Source: Clostridiales bacterium
Lineage (GTDB): Bacteria > Bacillota > Clostridia > Lachnospirales > Lachnospiraceae
Reading direction: 5' to 3'
Length of the DNA stretch: 6,124 nt
Assembly: GCA_012512995.1 (NCBI GenBank)
Contig: JAAZDA010000222.1
Coordinates: forward strand, 1 to 6,124
Positions within the stretch are counted from its first letter, which is position 1. Each line of letters opens with the position of its first letter. The notes under the pieces are model-generated. The model searched no databases, was not told the DNA's origin, and saw nothing but the letters and a program-made list of their open reading frames with translations. The translations under genes and the position numbers were made by a program. This document shows, one piece after another, positions 6,112 through 6,124 of the stretch.

Positions 6112-6124
6112 ATTGAGCTTATGA

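Noticed and set aside
6112..6124. ATG at 6121 near the right edge as the start of a further gene
   Set aside because: Only one codon is visible and no ribosome site precedes it, so it cannot be supported.

Overview
The window looks like chromosomal DNA of an anaerobic Firmicute of the class Clostridia, plausibly Lachnospiraceae. The grounds are purine-rich Shine-Dalgarno sites, frequent ATA and AGA codons at moderate GC, a B. subtilis-type PurF with a propeptide and iron-sulfur cysteines, and an adenylosuccinate lyase of the subtype shared with animals. The placement is an inference from protein character, since no rRNA or other marker is present. Every main gene reads left to right.

Layout: (1) positions 1-555 hold the 3' part of a TPR-like protein gene whose start lies outside the window. 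(2) Positions 556-697 are an intergenic region with a plausible sigma-A promoter (566-595) and a leader of about 96 nt containing several perfect, mutually exclusive inverted repeats. (3) Positions 698-3010 encode a complete polar amino acid ABC importer in the order binding lipoprotein, permease, ATPase, with a stem-loop between the first two genes. (4) Positions 3080-6111 encode two enzymes of de novo purine synthesis, purF and purB. A good candidate promoter overlaps the end of the ATPase gene (2999-3027), and two consecutive stem-loops lie at the purF/purB junction (4550-4613). The last 13 bases hold nothing that can be called.

How the genes may work together: PurF consumes glutamine and PRPP in the first committed purine step. 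PurB cleaves SAICAR and adenylosuccinate later in the pathway. The importer brings in an amino acid whose identity cannot be read from sequence. Glutamine or another purine nitrogen donor would fit the neighbourhood, but that is a guess. The gene content is ordinary. The most interesting signals are non-coding: the structured leader ahead of the importer, and the strong hairpin over the purF stop codon, whose 5' arm has a second possible partner upstream. No mobile element, CRISPR array, tRNA or rRNA was seen.
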